A stretch of DNA of 42,185 nt from Ideonella aquatica. GTDB taxonomy: Bacteria > Pseudomonadota > Gammaproteobacteria > Burkholderiales > Burkholderiaceae_C. The position numbers and the translations under genes are program-made. The notes beneath the pieces are model-generated. The model was not told where the DNA came from, ran no database searches, and was given only the letters and a program-made list of their open reading frames with translations. The stretch spans positions 1 to 42,185 of the forward strand of contig NZ_JAGQDE010000031.1 of assembly GCF_018069755.1 (NCBI RefSeq), given 5' to 3'. Below are positions 17,434 through 25,024 of this stretch, in pieces. The first letter of the stretch is position 1, and each line of letters opens with the position of its first letter.

Positions 17434-17787
17434 ATGGGACTCAGCACCCATGTGCTCGACACGATGAACGGCTGCCCCGCCGCCGGCATGGCGGTGCGCC
17501 TGGAGCGCCTGCTGCCCGGCGGCAGCCAGGTCATCCGCAGCCTCGTGCTCAATGACGACGGCCGCACCGACGGCGGCCCGCTGCTGTCCGGCCTGGACAT
17601 GCAGATCGGCCGCTACCGCCTGGTGTTCTCGGTGGCCGAGTATTTCCGCGGCCGCGGCGTTGTGCTGCCTGACCCGCCCTTTCTGGACGAGGTGACGCTG
17701 GACTTCGGCATCGCCGACATCGCCGCCCACTACCACGTGCCGCTGCTCGCCAGCCCCTGGTCCTACTCCACCTACCGCGGTTCCTGA
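17434..17787 (+). CDS. uraH: 5-hydroxyisourate hydrolase
   Basis: 117 residues, transthyretin-related protein. It hydrolyses 5-hydroxyisourate, the product of urate oxidation, to OHCU. The first residues GLSTHVLD hold the active-site His6, and the C-terminus is the diagnostic YRGS. AAAGGACC precedes ATG 17434. Its TGA overlaps the puuD start by one base (TGATG at 17785-17789), which couples the two consecutive steps. Confidence 0.97.
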   Translation: MGLSTHVLDTMNGCPAAGMAVRLERLLPGGSQVIRSLVLNDDGRTDGGPLLSGLDMQIGRYRLVFSVAEYFRGRGVVLPDPPFLDEVTLDFGIADIAAHYHVPLLASPWSYSTYRGS

Positions 17788-18992
17788 TGGAAGCCTATCT
17801 GCTCGACTGGGCCAACCTGCTGCTGCGCTGGCTGCACGTGATCACCGCGATCGCGTGGGTCGGCTCGTCCTTCTACTTTGTCTGGCTGGACAACCACCTG
17901 ATCCGGCCCAAGTCGCCCGACCTGCTGGAAAAGGGCGTGGATGGGGCGCTGTGGGCGGTGCACGGCGGGGGTTTCTACAACCCGCAGAAGTACATGGTGG
18001 CGCCCAAGAAGATCCACACCGAGCTGCACTGGTTCTTCTGGGAAAGCTATTCCACCTGGCTGTCGGGCTTTGCGCTGTTCACGGTGCTGTACCTGTTCAA
18101 CGCCAGCACCTTTCTGATCGACCAGAGCGTCTACGCCTGGACGCCCCTGGGCGCGATCGCCGCGGCGCTGGGCTTTCTGGTGGTGTTCTGGCTGGTCTAT
18201 GACGGCATCTGCCGCACGCTGGGCGCCGGCCCCGAGGCCGACACCAAGGTGGGCGTGCTGGTCACCGTGCTGGTGGTCTTCGCCGCCTGGCTGGCCTGTC
18301 AGCTGTTTGCGGGCCGCGCTGCCTTCCTGCTGGTGGGCGCGATGATGGCCACGGCCATGAGCGCCAACGTGTTCTTCTGGATCATCCCGGGCCAGCGCAA
18401 GATCGTCGCGGCGATGACCGCCGGCCAGCCGTCCGACCCGATCCACGGCAAGCGCGGCAAGCAGCGCAGCGTGCACAACACCTACTTCACGCTGCCGGTG
18501 CTGGCGGCCATGCTGAGCAACCACTACGGCATGCTCTACAGCCACCGCTGGAACTGGGTGATCCTGGTGCTGATCATGCTGGGCGGCGCGCTGATCCGGC
18601 ACTTCTTCGTGGCCCGCCACAAGACCCACGTCAAGGGCCTGCCCGACCCCTGGGCCTGGGCCGTGGCCGGCATCGTTCCGCTGCTGCTGGCCATCGGTCT
18701 GGCCGCACCCTGGGACCGCCTGAACGCCCCGCCGCCGCGGGCCGACGCCCCGGCGCCCACGCTGGCCGCCGTGCAGACCATCGTGCAGCAGCGCTGCGTG
18801 ATGTGCCACAACGAGCAGGTCAACAACAAGGGCGTGATGCTGCACAGCGCCGAGCTGATCACCCGCCATGCGCCGCAGGTCTACCAGCAAGTGGTGGTGC
18901 AGCGCCTGATGCCGCTGAACAACGCCACCGGCATCACCGAGGACGAGCGCGCGCTGATCGGCCGCTGGTTCGACGCCGGCGCAAGACCCTAA
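17787..18992 (+). CDS. puuD: membrane urate oxidase PuuD with cytochrome c domain
   Basis: 401 residues. PuuD oxidises urate to 5-hydroxyisourate at the inner membrane and passes electrons to a C-terminal cytochrome c. About eight hydrophobic helices occupy residues 1-305, with conserved His and Trp motifs LRWLHVITAIAWVGSSFYFVWLD. A proline-rich linker (314-325) leads to a heme c site C337-VM-C340-H341, with Met375 (RLMP) as the likely distal ligand. It uses the respiratory chain rather than making hydrogen peroxide as UricaseQ does. It is directly coupled to uraH and followed by a permease after an intergenic repeat. Confidence 0.95.
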   Translation: MEAYLLDWANLLLRWLHVITAIAWVGSSFYFVWLDNHLIRPKSPDLLEKGVDGALWAVHGGGFYNPQKYMVAPKKIHTELHWFFWESYSTWLSGFALFTVLYLFNASTFLIDQSVYAWTPLGAIAAALGFLVVFWLVYDGICRTLGAGPEADTKVGVLVTVLVVFAAWLACQLFAGRAAFLLVGAMMATAMSANVFFWIIPGQRKIVAAMTAGQPSDPIHGKRGKQRSVHNTYFTLPVLAAMLSNHYGMLYSHRWNWVILVLIMLGGALIRHFFVARHKTHVKGLPDPWAWAVAGIVPLLLAIGLAAPWDRLNAPPPRADAPAPTLAAVQTIVQQRCVMCHNEQVNNKGVMLHSAELITRHAPQVYQQVVVQRLMPLNNATGITEDERALIGRWFDAGARP

Positions 18993-18997
18993 ACCCC

Positions 18998-19075
18998 CAC
19001 GCTCCCTACCGGTCGCTGCCCCCCGAGGGGGCTTTGGTAGCGGACCGGCAAAGCCGGATCCGCGCCAATCCCTTG
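18998..19075. repeat. REP-like intergenic repeat, copy 2
   Basis: Same plan as 3722-3786: CCACGCTCCCTACCGGTCGC, then CCCCCCGAGGGGGC, then a second small palindrome CCGGCAAAGCCGG. It fills the gap between puuD and the permease gene and could attenuate or end transcription between them. Confidence 0.6.
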
Positions 19076-19118
19076 ACGGGGTCTACAGACTGCTGAACGA
19101 AGAGACGAGGAGACATCC

Positions 19119-20624
19119 ATGACATCCGCATCCACGGTCCACCCGGTGGACGAGAAACTGCCTGCCGGCCGCCTGGCCGCGCTGGGCCTGCAGCATGTGC
19201 TGGTGATGTATGCCGGCGCGATCGCGGTGCCGCTGATCGTCGGCCGGGCACTCAAGCTCAGCCCCGAGCAGGTGGCGCTGCTGATCTCGGCCGACCTGTT
19301 CTGCTGCGGCCTGGTCACGCTGATCCAGTCGCTGGGCTTCACGCGCTGGTTTGGCATCAAGCTGCCGGTGATGATGGGTGTGACCTTTGCGGCCGTCGGC
19401 CCGATGGTGGCCATGGCCAATGCCACACCCGGCCCGGACGGCGCCCGCGCGATCTTCGGCGCCATCATCGGCGCCGGCGTGATCGCCATGCTGCTGGCGC
19501 CGGTGATGGGCCGGCTGCTGCGCTACTTTCCGCCGGTGGTTACCGGCACCATCATCGCGGTCATCGGCATCAGCCTGATGCGGGTGGGCGTGGGCTGGGC
19601 GCTGGGCGGCCCGGCCAACCTGGCGCAGAACGTGGACGTGCCCAAGCTGGTGGCCATGGTCGATGGCGCCAAGGCTGCGGCCGAAGCGGCAGCCGCGTCG
19701 GCCGCCCCAGGCGCCTCGGCACCCGCGCTGAAGCTGGGCCCGGTGCCCATGGTCAACAACCCCGGCTACGGCGCGCTCGACAACCTGGCCATCGCCGGCT
19801 TCGTGCTGGCCGTGGTGTTGCTGCTGGTGAAGTACGGCCGCGGCTTCGTCGCCAACATCGCGGTGCTGCTGGGCATCGTCGCCGGCAGTGTGCTGGCGGT
19901 GGGCCTGGGCAAGATGAACTTCGACAAGGTGGCCAAGGCCGCCTGGGTGGACGTGGTCACGCCCTTTGCCTTCGGCATGCCCAGCTTCGACCCGCTGATG
20001 ATCGGCACGATGACGCTGGTGATGATCGTCGTGATGATCGAGTCCACCGGCATGTTCCTGGCGCTGTCCGACATCACCGGCAAGCGCGTCAGCCAGGCCG
20101 AGCTCACTGCCGGCCTGCGCACCGACGGCCTGGGCACGCTGATCGGCGGCCTGTTCAACACCTTCCCCTACACCAGCTTCTCGCAGAACGTGGGCCTGGT
20201 GGGCGTGACCGGCGTGCGCAGCCGCTTTGTGTGCGTGGCCGCGGGCGTCATCATGATCGTGCTGGGCCTGCTGCCCAAGATGGCCGCGCTGGTCGAATCG
20301 GTGCCGCAGTTTGTGCTGGGCGGCGCCGGCCTGGTGATGTTCGGCATGGTGGCCGCCACCGGCATCCGCATCCTGGGCCGCGTGGACTTCGCCGGCAACC
20401 GCCACAACCTCTACATCGTCGCCATCTCGGTGGGCATGGGCCTGGTGCCGCTGGTGGCGCCGCGCTGGACGCAGCAGATGCCGCATGGGCTGCACCCGCT
20501 GCTGGAGTCGGGGATTCTGCTGGCGGCCTTGACTGCCGTGCTGTTGAACCTGTTCTTCAATGGCAGCCGCGGTGCCGACACGGCCGCCTCGGTCGAGGCG
20601 TCCAAGAGTTTTGACGCGCATTGA
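19119..20624 (+). CDS. NCS2 family urate/xanthine permease
   Basis: 501 residues, nucleobase:cation symporter-2 family, with about 14 membrane segments. The conserved helix 8 Glu is in VMIVVMIESTGMFLALSDITG, and the family signature lies in SFSQNVGLVGVTGVRSR. An Ala-rich insert near residues 185-205 (KAAAEAAAASAAPGASAP) lengthens one loop. Given the urate locus, uptake of urate, perhaps also xanthine, is the likely job. The start at 19119 follows GAGGAGAC. It is downstream of puuD by 126 bases and probably in the same regulon. Confidence 0.92.
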   Translation: MTSASTVHPVDEKLPAGRLAALGLQHVLVMYAGAIAVPLIVGRALKLSPEQVALLISADLFCCGLVTLIQSLGFTRWFGIKLPVMMGVTFAAVGPMVAMANATPGPDGARAIFGAIIGAGVIAMLLAPVMGRLLRYFPPVVTGTIIAVIGISLMRVGVGWALGGPANLAQNVDVPKLVAMVDGAKAAAEAAAASAAPGASAPALKLGPVPMVNNPGYGALDNLAIAGFVLAVVLLLVKYGRGFVANIAVLLGIVAGSVLAVGLGKMNFDKVAKAAWVDVVTPFAFGMPSFDPLMIGTMTLVMIVVMIESTGMFLALSDITGKRVSQAELTAGLRTDGLGTLIGGLFNTFPYTSFSQNVGLVGVTGVRSRFVCVAAGVIMIVLGLLPKMAALVESVPQFVLGGAGLVMFGMVAATGIRILGRVDFAGNRHNLYIVAISVGMGLVPLVAPRWTQQMPHGLHPLLESGILLAALTAVLLNLFFNGSRGADTAASVEASKSFDAH

Positions 20625-20645
20625 GTTCTCTGCTTTCTCCACACC

Positions 20646-20870
20646 TGTCTTCATAGACATCTCATTGGTAGGAGTAGTAGAGGACGCCCTGCGCTGTGGA
20701 CAAGCCGGTTTTGTTGTGGCCTAACAGGCACTTGGCGCACCGGTCTTCCTGTGTCCAGGCCCAGGGACGGCCGCACCGTCGGGCAACAACAACTCGGCGC
20801 TGAAGGCCCTGCCCTGTGGACAAGCCCGACTTGTTCAGCACACTGTCCACAGCCTTGTGCGTTGACAGCG
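20646..20870. repeat. ~200-bp element, copy 1, with DnaA-box-like motifs
   Basis: Intergenic sequence homologous along its length to 21823-22036. Shared blocks include TGTCTTCA, GTAGTAGAGGA, GCTGTGGACA, ACAGGCACTTG followed by GCGC, and CTGTGGACAAG followed by ACTTG. TGTGGACAA occurs at 20695 and 20815 and TGTCCACA at 20844, one base away from the DnaA box TTATCCACA/TGTGGATAA. The last two can pair as a 9-base hairpin (CTGTGGACA with TGTCCACAG). Confidence 0.6.
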
Positions 20871-20885
20871 CGCCAGAATGCCGCC

Positions 20886-21848
20886 ATGAGCCGCCCCGCC
20901 CCCGCCTGGAAGCCGCCGCCGCGCCAGGGCGTGGGCGCCAGCGCGGTGGCCTTGCCCCACGGCGACTGGCCCACGGTGCTGGCCTTCCTGGCCTGGCGCC
21001 TGCCCAAGGCCAGCACCGCCGAATGGGCCGAGCGCCTGGCCGCGGGCGAGGTCTTCGACGAGACCGGCCAGCCGGTGCCGCCTGACGCCGCCTACCGCCC
21101 GGGCACCCGGCTCTGGTACTGGCGCACCCCGCCCGCCGAGCAGCCGGTGCCCTTCCAGGCCGAGATCCTGTTCCAGGACGCCCACCTGCTGGTGGTCGAC
21201 AAGCCGCACTTCCTGGCGATGACGCCCAAGGGCCGCCATGCCCGCGAGACCCTGCTGGCCCGGCTGCAGCACCAGCTGGGTCGGGACACCCTGGTGCCCA
21301 TCCACCGCCTGGACCGCGAGACCGCCGGCGTGGTCGTCTTCAGCCTGCGCCCCCAGGACCGCGGCGCCTACCAGGCGCTGTTCCGCGAGCGGGCCGTGGC
21401 CAAGGTCTATGAGGCGCTGGCGCCTGACCGGCCCCATCTGGCCTTTCCGCTGACCCGCCACACCCGCCTGGCGCCCTGCCCCGAGCAGTTCATGGTGGTG
21501 CGCGAGGTGCCTGGCGAACCCAACGCCCTCACCCGCATCGAGCGGATCGAACGCCTGGGCGACCTGGCCCGCTACCGCCTGCACCCGCAGACTGGCCAGA
21601 CCCACCAGCTGCGCGTGCACCTGAACGCGCTGGGCCTGCCCATCGTCGGCGACCGCATCTACCCGGTGCTGCAGCCGGCGCCCGCGGCCGGTGAGGCCGA
21701 GGACTTCAGCGCGCCGCTGCAGCTGCTGGCGCGGCGCATCGCCTTCACCGACCCGGTGACCGGTCAGGCCCGGGAATTCGAGAGCCGGAGGCGCCTGGCG
21801 CTGCTCTCCGGTATTCACGCCATGTCTTCAATATCAAACTGGTCGTAG
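20886..21848 (+). CDS. RluA-type pseudouridine synthase
   Basis: 320 residues. It converts uridine to pseudouridine in rRNA or tRNA; the target position is not decidable here. The N-terminal part (about 25-80) is S4-like, the catalytic core has HRLDRETAGVVVFS with catalytic Asp143, and RLHPQTGQTHQLRVHLNALGLPIVGDRIY near the end is typical. ATG 20886 gives the family start. The last codons (MSSISNWS) read into the repeat element at 21823, so the C-terminus has been altered or extended by it. Confidence 0.92.
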   Translation: MSRPAPAWKPPPRQGVGASAVALPHGDWPTVLAFLAWRLPKASTAEWAERLAAGEVFDETGQPVPPDAAYRPGTRLWYWRTPPAEQPVPFQAEILFQDAHLLVVDKPHFLAMTPKGRHARETLLARLQHQLGRDTLVPIHRLDRETAGVVVFSLRPQDRGAYQALFRERAVAKVYEALAPDRPHLAFPLTRHTRLAPCPEQFMVVREVPGEPNALTRIERIERLGDLARYRLHPQTGQTHQLRVHLNALGLPIVGDRIYPVLQPAPAAGEAEDFSAPLQLLARRIAFTDPVTGQAREFESRRRLALLSGIHAMSSISNWS

Positions 21849-22036
21849 CAGTAGAGGAGGCGCCGAGCTGTGGACAGTGCCCGAAACGGTTGGCCCGACA
21901 GGCACTTGCTGCGCCCCTGAACCTGTGGGCGAGCCCATGGATGGCGCCGGGAGCCACCGATAACAAGTGGGCGCGTGCTCCAACCACTGTGGACAAGTGC
22001 CAACTTGCCCCAGCATCATCCACAGTTTTGTCCACA
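21823..22036. repeat. ~200-bp element, copy 2, with DnaA-box-like motifs
   Basis: Second copy of the element at 20646-20870, beginning inside the 3' end of the pseudouridine synthase gene. It has TGTGGACAG at 21869, TGTGGACAA at 21988, ATCCACAG near 22018 and TTGTCCACA at 22028. The outermost motifs can pair. The two copies differ by many substitutions and small indels, so the duplication is old or both came from a dispersed family. Confidence 0.6.
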
Positions 22037-22292
22037 CCGTGGCGCAGTAGCTGCTGGGTCCTCCGATCAAATGGCGGGCTGGACGCGCTTCGCTGAGATG
22101 GCAGGCACGCGCATCAATGCGGCCGCGCCAGCGGTGCAGTGCCTGATGTCCTGACCCCGCCCCGGTGTCCCACGCAAGGAACCGCCGAGCTTGCCGCTCG
22201 CGCTTCGGTTTGCCCGGTACGCAAGCTTGTGGATGCACCCAGGGACCGACGAGCCTCCAATAGGCTCCATCTCACAACCCAGGGAGTCGCGC
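21849..22292. other. 444-base intergenic region before the amidase cluster
   Basis: The first ~190 bases are repeat copy 2. The rest (22037-22292) holds no gene that I can support. An AGGGAG at 22281-22286 serves the next gene. GC content drops toward the following cluster. Nothing resembling an attachment site, tRNA or integrase is visible. Confidence 0.5.
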
Positions 22293-22718
22293 ATGAATTC
22301 CACCGAATGGCTACTGGTGCTAGTGGTCGGGGCCGTCGCGGGTGCAGTCGGCCAACTGGTGAGGGCCATCGCCGGACTCGCTGGTGCCAACCGCACGTCG
22401 GCCGGACAGCCGGCAGAAGCATTGGATCTGTCCCGCTTGCTGGTCAGCACCCTGGTCGGTGCGACCGCCGGTGCGATGGCGGCGCTGACGATGAACGACA
22501 AGCTTCAGCATGCGCCGGTTCCTCCTGAGGTCATTCTGGGTCTGGTTGCCGCCGGATACGCGGGGGCGGACTTCATTGAAGGCGTGGCCGGCAAGTTTGG
22601 TCGCGCCGGGGCAGACTCGCCGACTGGGCCAACACCCCCGCCGCCGCCACCTGTCATGCCTGCACCTCAGGTGCCATCCACAGGACAGACCACGCCCGTA
22701 TCTGGCGCGGTCGGTTGA
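22293..22718 (+). CDS. small holin-like membrane protein with proline-rich tail
   Basis: 141 residues, no named family recognised. Three hydrophobic segments are visible: about 6-30 (WLLVLVVGAVAGAVG), 48-67 (RLLVSTLVGATAGAMAALTM) and 78-97 (EVILGLVAAGYAGADFIEGVAG). A Pro-rich tail (PTPPPPPPVMPAPQVP) follows. Size, helix number and place directly before an amidase gene recall phage holins, but this is positional inference; the tail is unusual. ATG 22293 follows AGGGAG by seven bases. It is the first gene of a five-gene cluster with lower GC than the surroundings. Confidence 0.75.
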   Translation: MNSTEWLLVLVVGAVAGAVGQLVRAIAGLAGANRTSAGQPAEALDLSRLLVSTLVGATAGAMAALTMNDKLQHAPVPPEVILGLVAAGYAGADFIEGVAGKFGRAGADSPTGPTPPPPPPVMPAPQVPSTGQTTPVSGAVG

Positions 22719-22735
22719 CCCGCCGGAGCAGCGCC

Positions 22736-23596
22736 ATGTTCAATATTCAGTCTCAGCTTCTGGCGGGCACATCCGACAACGGCCGTGAGGTGGCCTTCGA
22801 GGCCAGCCCGAACATCAACGCCCACCCGATCGTTCCCAAGTTCCTGGTCTTTCACTACACCGCGTGCTCATTCGACGCCGCCCGCCGGACCTTCCTCGAT
22901 GGGTACGGGGCCAATCGCGTCTCGGCGCATCTGCTCGTCGATGAAGACGGCTCGGTTGTCCAGTTCGTGCCCTTCAATCAACGAGCATGGCATGCGGGGA
23001 CCAGCTTCTGGCGCGGGTTCACAGATTTGAATTCGCACTCGATTGGCATCGAGGTGGTCAACCACGGCTATCTGCTCAGGCGCGCGGACGGTGGCTTCAC
23101 AACCAGCGATGGCTCACAACAGGTCTCTGCCGACCGTGTGGTCGAGGTCCGGCACAAGAACACCGCCGAGCCGCATCGCTACTGGCACGCCTACACATCC
23201 GAACAGATCGAGACCTGTGCTCAGTTGGCGCAGCTTCTCGTCGCGAGCTTCGGTCTGAGCGAGGTGGTGGGACACGACGACATCGCGCCAGAACGCAAGG
23301 TCGACCCCGGTCCGGCGTTCCCGATGCGCCGCATGACTTCGCGCGCGATTGGGCGCGCTGGCGACGACGCCATGGGACAGCGACTCTTTGTCAGCGCGGA
23401 CCGGCTGAACCTGCGAAGCGGGCCTGGCGTTCAGTATCAGCTGGTACGCGCCCCGCTGGTTCAGAACACGATGGTGATCGCGCGATCGGGCAACACCGAC
23501 GGGTGGTTGCAGGTCGAGGCCGAGGTTTCCGCACCGAACATCGGCTGGGTGGCTAGCGGCTACCTGAGGTCTGCGCCCTTGGTCTCTGCCCAATGA
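22736..23596 (+). CDS. N-acetylmuramoyl-L-alanine amidase with C-terminal SH3 domain
   Basis: 286 residues. Amidase_2 (AmpD/T7 lysozyme-like) domain at about 25-200, which cuts the bond between MurNAc and the stem peptide. Zinc ligands can be read as His40 (VFHYTA), His180 (GHDDIAP) and Asp190 (DPGPAFP), with Glu106 (GIEVVNHG) and Lys188 as likely catalytic residues. A bacterial SH3 domain occupies about 214-280 (RLFVSADRLNLRSGPG, ending in GWVASGYL), a wall-binding module. No signal peptide is visible, so access to the wall would need a holin-like partner, lysis or another secretion route. Its stop overlaps the next start (ATGA 23593-23596). Confidence 0.9.
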   Translation: MFNIQSQLLAGTSDNGREVAFEASPNINAHPIVPKFLVFHYTACSFDAARRTFLDGYGANRVSAHLLVDEDGSVVQFVPFNQRAWHAGTSFWRGFTDLNSHSIGIEVVNHGYLLRRADGGFTTSDGSQQVSADRVVEVRHKNTAEPHRYWHAYTSEQIETCAQLAQLLVASFGLSEVVGHDDIAPERKVDPGPAFPMRRMTSRAIGRAGDDAMGQRLFVSADRLNLRSGPGVQYQLVRAPLVQNTMVIARSGNTDGWLQVEAEVSAPNIGWVASGYLRSAPLVSAQ

Positions 23597-23973
23597 GTGC
23601 CGGGGGCGCTTCGCCGCTGGCCGTGACCCTGGTGATGGTGGCAACACTGTGCTCGGCCTGTACGACGCTCTATGTCGATGCGCCGGACGCCCTCAATGGC
23701 AGCCGTACCTATGTAGGCATCGTCAAGGTCCGAGCTGCCGAGGAGTCTAGTCAGGCGTCCGCCGCTTCCAGGGTCCGGCGCCACAGCTACTCAACACTCG
23801 GCCTGCGTGTCGACTCTGGCCTCAGCCTGGGCTATTTGAACGACGAGGTGGTCAGCATTCCGCTGAACTGCCATGTGGTGCTCTTCGTGCGGGCGCCCGA
23901 AGAGTGGGGGCATGCCGAAACGCTGCTGCGGCAGCTCAGAAGGGAGGACTCGTGTCTCATCCGATCAAACTGA
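23593..23973 (+). CDS. small lipoprotein of unknown function
   Basis: 126 residues. A lipoprotein signal with the lipobox TLCSAC and lipidated Cys23 is clear. The mature part is short (about 100 residues) and beta-rich: TYVGIVKVRA, STLGLRVDSGLSLGYLNDEVVSIPLNCHVVLFV, with two further cysteines. I recall similar unnamed small lipoproteins in other proteobacteria but cannot name a family. The start overlaps the amidase stop (ATGA), and its end overlaps the next gene by 22 bases, so the four genes seem translationally coupled. A spanin-like role is conceivable but unsupported by any coiled coil. Confidence 0.8.
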   Translation: MSAGGASPLAVTLVMVATLCSACTTLYVDAPDALNGSRTYVGIVKVRAAEESSQASAASRVRRHSYSTLGLRVDSGLSLGYLNDEVVSIPLNCHVVLFVRAPEEWGHAETLLRQLRREDSCLIRSN

Positions 23974-24716
23974 ACCCGGCAATCCGAACACTGCTGGTGG
24001 CAACGACGGCGCTGCTTTCGGCGTGTGCCACTCCGGATCATTCGAACACGATGATCTTCGGCACCTCAACGCGGGTGGCGCTTGACGTGTCCCAGGAGCC
24101 CACCGGCTCGCTAGGCGCAACCCTGGGCTACAAGCGACAGGAAGCCGTCTGGATGCCCCTGCTGGCGAACACGAAGACCGCCGAAGGCAAGTGGAATCCC
24201 ACAGCCTGCACCGGTGACAAATGCCCCATGTTTGTCGGCACCACGGGCGAGCAAGGCGGCGCAGCTGGCGCCAATGCCTCTGACACCTACTCGGTTCTAG
24301 CGACGTTCTCGGGCGACATGGGAGGATCTGCCCAGAATGCTGGCGTCCAGGCCAAGGTGGCGCAGTATTTCGCCACCGGACTGGCTGCTAGGCTTCTGGC
24401 CCAGTACGGTGGCGCTGCGGCCGTCGGGGCTTCGGCGTCCGCCCCTGATTCCGCCACCATTCGGGCGGCCAACTCCGTGGTGGCAACTCAGCACAGACAG
24501 GCTGATGTGGTATCGATCAAGCTGTCCAAGACCGACGGCCTAGTCGATCCGGCCTTGCGCGACAGCTTGCTGGCAAAAACCCCAGCGAGCGAACTCAGCG
24601 ATGGCGAGAAGACCCTGATCAAGAGCCTGAAGACCCGTGACGAGTTGCAGGACCATCTGAAGAATGCACCGCCTGGCATCGCTGCGCGGCTGTTCAGCAC
24701 GTTGGACAAACTTTGA
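23952..24716 (+). CDS. lipoprotein of unknown function
   Basis: 254 residues from GTG 23952, chosen because AGGGAGGAC lies just before it and the signal peptide begins there. Lipobox ALLSAC with Cys25. The mature protein starts beta-rich (MIFGTSTRVALDVSQ, LGATLGYKRQEAVWMPLL), then a low-complexity Gly/Ala part with the helical stretch KVAQYFATGLAARLLAQYGG, and a charged helical C-terminus (ELSDGEKTLIKSLKTRDELQDHLK). It would be anchored in the inner or outer membrane facing the periplasm; Ala and Thr after the Cys favour the outer membrane. Family not recognised. Overlaps the previous lipoprotein gene. Confidence 0.8.
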   Translation: MSHPIKLNPAIRTLLVATTALLSACATPDHSNTMIFGTSTRVALDVSQEPTGSLGATLGYKRQEAVWMPLLANTKTAEGKWNPTACTGDKCPMFVGTTGEQGGAAGANASDTYSVLATFSGDMGGSAQNAGVQAKVAQYFATGLAARLLAQYGGAAAVGASASAPDSATIRAANSVVATQHRQADVVSIKLSKTDGLVDPALRDSLLAKTPASELSDGEKTLIKSLKTRDELQDHLKNAPPGIAARLFSTLDKL

Positions 24717-24726
24717 GGAATAGACC

Positions 24727-24936
24727 ATGAAGCGAATGCGTATCGAACTGACCCGCGATCGGGCGACGGCCGACAAGAAGGTTGCCGAGCTGACTGTCAA
24801 TGGCTTTCAGGTCTCGGGTCTGGAAGCCGCTGAAGTGATCTGGGTGACCGACGCGTCGGACCCCGGTGGGTTGCCAGCAATCACCTACGCCGATCCCGCC
24901 GACAAAGAGGTATGGGTGGTGATCGGCCGAAAGTAG
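24727..24936 (+). CDS. 69-residue cytoplasmic protein of unknown function
   Basis: 69 residues, no signal peptide or membrane segment. It begins with a basic stretch (MKRMRIELTRDRATADKK), predicted as a helix, and ends in beta-type segments (EVIWVTDASD, EVWVVIGRK). A ribosome-binding site TTGAGGAATAGACC precedes ATG 24727, which lies ten bases after the lipoprotein stop, so it is the last gene of the cluster. Family not recognised; a regulator or inhibitor of the module is possible but not shown. Confidence 0.65.
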   Translation: MKRMRIELTRDRATADKKVAELTVNGFQVSGLEAAEVIWVTDASDPGGLPAITYADPADKEVWVVIGRK

Positions 24937-25024
24937 GGCAGGCACCTGGGGAGTCTAGCCAGCGCTGCGTCGTTCGTCGTGCATCATGCAAGCGTCACCC
25001 GATCCACACCCCAGGAGTTCAACC

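Noticed and set aside
20646-22036. Chromosomal replication origin
   Set aside because: The motifs are one base off the DnaA box, no AT-rich unwinding region or dnaA/dnaN is present, and the two blocks are diverged copies of a repeat.
22293-24936. Prophage remnant
   Set aside because: There are no integrase, capsid, tail, terminase or attachment-site sequences; only the amidase and the membrane protein have a phage-like flavour.
22293-24936. Type VI secretion effector-immunity set
   Set aside because: No VgrG, Hcp, PAAR or adaptor is present; an amidase followed by periplasmic lipoproteins is suggestive but the amidase is not of a Tae family and the context is lacking.
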